Program-made: the position numbers and the translations under genes
Assembly: GCA_900618425.1 (NCBI GenBank)
Contig: UZAN01046312.1
Location: forward strand, 16,965 to 27,787
DNA length: 10,823 nucleotides
Direction of reading: 5' to 3'
DNA from: Echinostoma caproni
Taxonomy: Eukaryota > Platyhelminthes > Trematoda > Plagiorchiida > Echinostomatidae
The notes under the pieces: generated by a model
Told to the model about the DNA's origin: nothing
Database searches by the model: none
The model's input: the letters and a program-made list of their open reading frames with translations, nothing else
Shown: one piece after another, positions 8,145 through 10,823 of the stretch
Position numbering within the stretch: the stretch's first letter is position 1
Layout of the letters: every line of letters begins with the position of its first letter

Positions 8145-8974
8145 CGGAAGGTGCATCAAAAAGCCACATGGAACGGACAGTGCACAAACTTCCATAGTTT
8201 TGTACCGCTCGCTTACAAAAGCAACTTATTGCGCTGTCTTATAATTAAAGTAAGATACAGTTGCTCAGAAGAGACTTGAGAAACAGAATAAGCAGTTGTG
8301 CGAAAGACACTGTCAGATAATGAACACCCAGCAATGTCCATCGATCGCAACTGGTCCGGATGAATAAAACAGGTTATTGCAGATAGAGTTGAGAAAAATA
8401 CTTTGATCATCAAACTTCCATTAAAAGGAGATCCAGTAGCTGAAAGGGTTAGTAAAGTCCGGAGTGCCGCAGTCGAAATAACGTTCAATGCTGTCAAACT
8501 CAGATGCGTGTTCTCAGCATCCCCTGCATCCGATATTAAAAAAAGGATAAGTTGCCTATGTTGACCTTGTCAATGCTCATCTACCAATTAGAGTGTATCT
8601 GTGGTGGCACTTATTTAGGTCGTACAACAAGGCAGCTATCTAAGCACATCAAGGAACATCAACCCAGTTGACTTAGACACGGAGGAATCGGAGTTATTTC
8701 CAGTTTCATTGTTGCACACTTGGTGGAAACTGTACATAGGGTGGATACTAACTCGGCTTCCACCATCATTTATCGCGTCCCACAACAAAAGTTCAGGGCA
8801 GCCAAGGCAATTATGATCCGCTTGTTGAAGCCAGAATTGTGTGCTCAAAAACACTTGTTCAGGCACTTAAACATCCCTGGCCCAAAGCGGACAAGACGCA
8901 TAAGCGTTGCAATGACCACAATCAATTATCAACGCTTACACAAGCCATTCTCACCTGTACATGAGAGCGAGTAA
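8145..8974 (+). pseudogene. PLE linker and GIY-YIG endonuclease domain (broken)
   Basis: It continues the PLE protein after the RT. First comes the RT C-terminal and linker text: RKVHQKATWNGQCTNFHSFV (family VYRKPTFTGxYTxxxSFxP), LAYKSNLLRCLIIKVRYSCS, then past several stops KNTLIIKLPLKGDPVAERVS and VKLRCVFSAS (family VxLPFxG and LKVVFxS). A frame change gives MLIYQLECICGGTYLGRTTR, followed by QLSKHIKEH (8651-8659 codes KEH). This is the PLE form of GIY-YIG: IYQLEC for the first strand, TYLGRTTR for the YIG strand with catalytic arginine, and a downstream EH. After one stop (8669-8671) the same frame runs 101 codons, including TIIYRVPQQKFRAAKAIMIR and LLKPELCAQKHLF, typical of the C-terminal tail, ending at TAA 8972-8974. 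Confidence 0.88.
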
Positions 8975-8984
8975 CAAATGTGTT

Positions 8985-9131
8985 CCTACCCCACCCCTTT
9001 GCCATAATTATTTGACCTTGGATGTTTGACCCCAACACAAAAATTTCCCGTTATTTTCTCACATATCTATGATTGTACTGGCTTGATAAGGAACTCACCG
9101 AAAGTGTGTTTGCCTTCAATCTGTGTTCTGA
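8985..9131 (-). repeat. PLE right inverted-repeat arm
   Basis: Inverted partner of 7216-7363. It starts just after the endonuclease stop codon, with CTACCCCACCCCTTTGCC, and ends at GTTCTGA. Beyond 9131 and before 7216 the two flanks no longer align well, so these are the outer limits of clear similarity. Confidence 0.88.
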
Positions 9132-9206
9132 CTGCAATATTTCAAGATTTACAGAAAGGATAGTATCACCGGAAACGCCAAGTTAAACCGCAAGCGCCAT
9201 TTTTGG

Positions 9207-9241
9207 ATACTTATAATAATATTAATAATAATACTATTATT
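9207..9241 (+). repeat. Imperfect (AAT/ATT)n microsatellite
   Basis: Consecutive AAT/ATT units with interruptions. Because the units change from AAT to ATT along the tract, it is partly self-complementary. It lies about 75 bases outside the right PLE arm. Confidence 0.75.
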
Positions 9242-9329
9242 TAACGAAGCCGTGAGGCATGCACAAAGCATGATCATATGTTCAAAGCAGTTATATGTAA
9301 ACTAACAGTATAGGTACAAAGAAGGTCAG

Positions 9330-9900
9330 ATTAGAATGTATACACACTGGAAAAATATTTGGAGGGGGGCGGTACAAAAATGCAGTGCAAAAGGAATACA
9401 AAGCGGACAGTGTCACTGACGAATGTGTGGAAGATAGAGGATGCAATAAATACCCAAGTCAATGGAAATTGAAGTAATAGCAAACCTGGTATCGAGAGGA
9501 TTGGAAGTGCGGTAATAGTGGGGCTAAATACGGCAAGGCAATCTGTGAAACAAATAAAGAGTGAGGATGGAGACATGTGGATAAGAATGGATAACAAAGG
9601 GGTACAGAGAGTTCATACATTTGTAAAAGTACATGTTTTTATTTATGCTACAATACAGCTCACTTCTGAGGATGCGTTTATTGGGTTCGGGGCTTCAATC
9701 GATCATGGAGTGACTAAGATTATTTAGATTAATTAGGCATTGAACGCTTTGATGTGGGATTGACTATACGCTAGACAACTAACCCTGAAACACCATATAG
9801 GTGAGGCAGGGATGTGATCCTCAACCTTGTCCGGAATGTGGACGCGTGTATTCAAAACGGTGGAAACAGCCCTACCCGACAACCATTGCCGGAGCCAAGT
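9330..9900 (-). repeat. Unidentified dispersed repeat, copy 2 (inverted)
   Basis: Read on the minus strand from about 9900 to 9330, this follows the same order of landmarks as 2575-3190. Examples are TTTCCACCGTTTTGAATACA, CTGCCTCACCTATATGG, CCCACATCAAAGC, TGATCGATTGAAGCCCC, and CACTGTCCGCTTTGTATTCC. The level of divergence suggests two old insertions of one family, or an old inverted duplication. Short open stretches here (for example 9801-10001 plus) change frame relative to copy 1 and carry no known domain, so I do not call them genes. The 3' end (near 9330) is the least certain limit. Confidence 0.75.
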
Positions 9901-10084
9901 TGTTTATTGTGGATGTAGACCCCAAGCTTTTGACAGGCCGAAGCTCACCGAATATGGAACAAAAAGGCCATATTCACCAGTCTGGGGTAGTATCCAGCTG
10001 AGAAGGGGATGGAGGGGGAAAACAGAGCGTGCAACGAAACAATAATAAAAGTAAGTATGTATACATAAATGATAGGAGAACTGG
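9901..10084. other. Stretch between the dispersed repeat and the right LINE
   Basis: No motif is recognised. It may be an extra part of the dispersed repeat that copy 1 lacks, or the 3' remains of the right-hand LINE. It is purine-rich on the plus strand at about 10000-10055. Confidence 0.3.
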
Positions 10085-10823
10085 GTGAATATGATCGAAA
10101 ACGATGCTTTTGTATAGGGGGACTAAGACTTCGGATTTTCTGCACTTCATGGTTACGCATAGACGAAACAGTTGTCTCTTTGCTTCGTTTGTGGCCTTCA
10201 CACATTGGGTGCTGGGTTTGAAACCTCGCGTAACCACTTTGCCCAGATCCTTTGCCTCGTGTATCCTTTGCATCGACAGGCTCCTTGCTGTCTCTTTGTC
10301 AGCTCTGGTCGTCAGTATCTGACATTTTGAGACGTTCAATAGTAGGTCCCATTGTTTGGCATATCTTTTTACCACCTCTATGTTCCTTGATAGATCCTAA
10401 CCAGCTATCTTGACGTCATCTGGAAATAGGAAACACGGATTTTTAGGATCTCATGCTGGGTCATTATTGTAGAGCAGGTACAGCAGTGGTCCAAGTACGG
10501 ATCATTGGGGTACACCGCTTGTGAACACCTCCTCTTCGGATGGGTGAGCTCCTACTTTGACACTAAACGCCCTCTGCTGAAGAAAGCTCATTATCCAGCT
10601 CCTGAATGGCCCAGCTATTCCCAATAATTGCATCTTATGATTTAACACAGATGGTGGCTGACCGAGTCAAATGCTTTCTGGAAGTCTAAATAGTATACCT
10701 CCACCGGTAGGCCTTCATTTATTCTCCGTGTGATTTCGTCTAGAAACACCAAACAGATCTTTTTTCAAATAGTTGTTTGGCAGATTTGTAGTTTCTATGT
10801 CGATTGTGAAAAGTTCAGTAGCC
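10085..10823 (-). pseudogene. CR1-like LINE reverse transcriptase, partial and broken
   Basis: Read from the right edge on the minus strand. CLVFLDEITRRINEGLPVEV, then YYLDFQKAFDSVSHHL, carries the first catalytic aspartate block (family VDVVYLDFxKAFDSVxHxLL). A frameshift near 10645 gives KMQLLGIAGPFRSWIMSFLQ and QRAFSVKVGAHPSEEEVFTS, then GVPQ-stop-SVLGPLLYLLYNN (family GVPQGSVLGPLLFLLYINDL). Next is NPCFLFPDDVKIAG, where the usual FADD is FPDD, then two stops away WDLLLNVSKCQILTT, AKDLGKVVTRGFKPSTQCVK and LVPLYKSIVFDHIHP (family DLGVxVxxxFKPSxQC and PLYKSxVRPHLEY). Similarity ends near 10085, so the C-terminus is lost. The upstream part lies beyond base 10823. Stops, a frameshift and the FPDD change make it inactive. 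Confidence 0.9.

Larger units (their letters stand above)
7216..9131 (+). mobile_element. Penelope-like retroelement with flanking inverted repeats
   Basis: PLEs are a eukaryotic retroelement class encoding an RT followed, in the canonical groups, by a GIY-YIG endonuclease. Both parts are present here in the right order (RT about 7350-8144, linker and endonuclease 8145-8974). The coding remnant is bracketed by arms at 7216-7363 and 8985-9131 that are inverted copies of each other. The right arm starts about 11 bases after the last stop codon; the left arm passes straight into the first readable RT codons. PLEs are known for unusual terminal repeats, direct or inverted, often with 5' truncation, and this layout fits that. 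The normal N-terminal extension of the protein is missing, so the copy is 5'-truncated. Stops and frameshifts make it non-autonomous. Confidence 0.85.

Noticed and set aside
9801..10001. Open stretch with CPECGRVYSKRW, resembling a zinc-finger half-site.
   Set aside because: There is only one CxxC pair with no partner. The matching copy of the repeat at 2575-2700 has the first cysteine changed and a stop inside the same motif, so the frame is not preserved between copies.
1..10823. A prokaryotic-style accessory or defence system.
   Set aside because: There are no intact operons, no ribosome-binding sites ahead of open frames and no prokaryotic protein families. Every identifiable domain is from a eukaryotic retroelement.

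Overview
This window looks like a graveyard of retroelements in a metazoan genome. I see no convincing host gene, rRNA, tRNA or CRISPR, and no prokaryotic gene layout. Every recognisable coding stretch belongs to a transposable element broken by stops and frameshifts. The mix of CR1/jockey-type LINEs, a Gypsy-type LTR element and a Penelope-like element (PLE) with a GIY-YIG endonuclease is common in parasitic flatworms (trematodes, cestodes) but also occurs in other invertebrates and some vertebrates. A flatworm is my best guess, held loosely. Single ambiguous bases at 1382 and 4339 suggest a draft assembly.

Layout, left to right. 1-740 (minus): 5' part of a CR1-like LINE, an ORF1-type domain followed by the start of an endonuclease that runs off the left edge. 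741-1865: GC-rich flank, then AT-rich DNA with no gene. 1866-2575 (plus): Gypsy-type pol fragment covering the region before the reverse transcriptase (RT), then the RT palm and thumb, with an internal deletion. 2575-3190 (plus): one copy of an unidentified dispersed repeat. 3191-4235: no recognised content. 4236-5110 (plus): LINE endonuclease. 5456-6060 (plus): probable ORF1-type domain of a LINE. 6363-7018 (plus): C-terminal end of a LINE RT protein. 7216-9131 (plus): PLE with RT (intact YMDD) and GIY-YIG endonuclease, bracketed by inverted repeats of about 147 bp. 9330-9900 (minus): second, inverted copy of the unidentified repeat. 10085-10823 (minus): RT of another CR1-like LINE, running off the right edge.

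The pieces do not form a working system. They record successive insertion, truncation and rearrangement. The two most structured signals are the inverted repeats that abut the PLE coding remnant on both sides, and the pair of roughly 600-bp inverted copies of an unnamed repeat enclosing the middle of the window. All element calls come from reading translated motifs by eye, with no database search, so clade names are tentative and boundaries are approximate.
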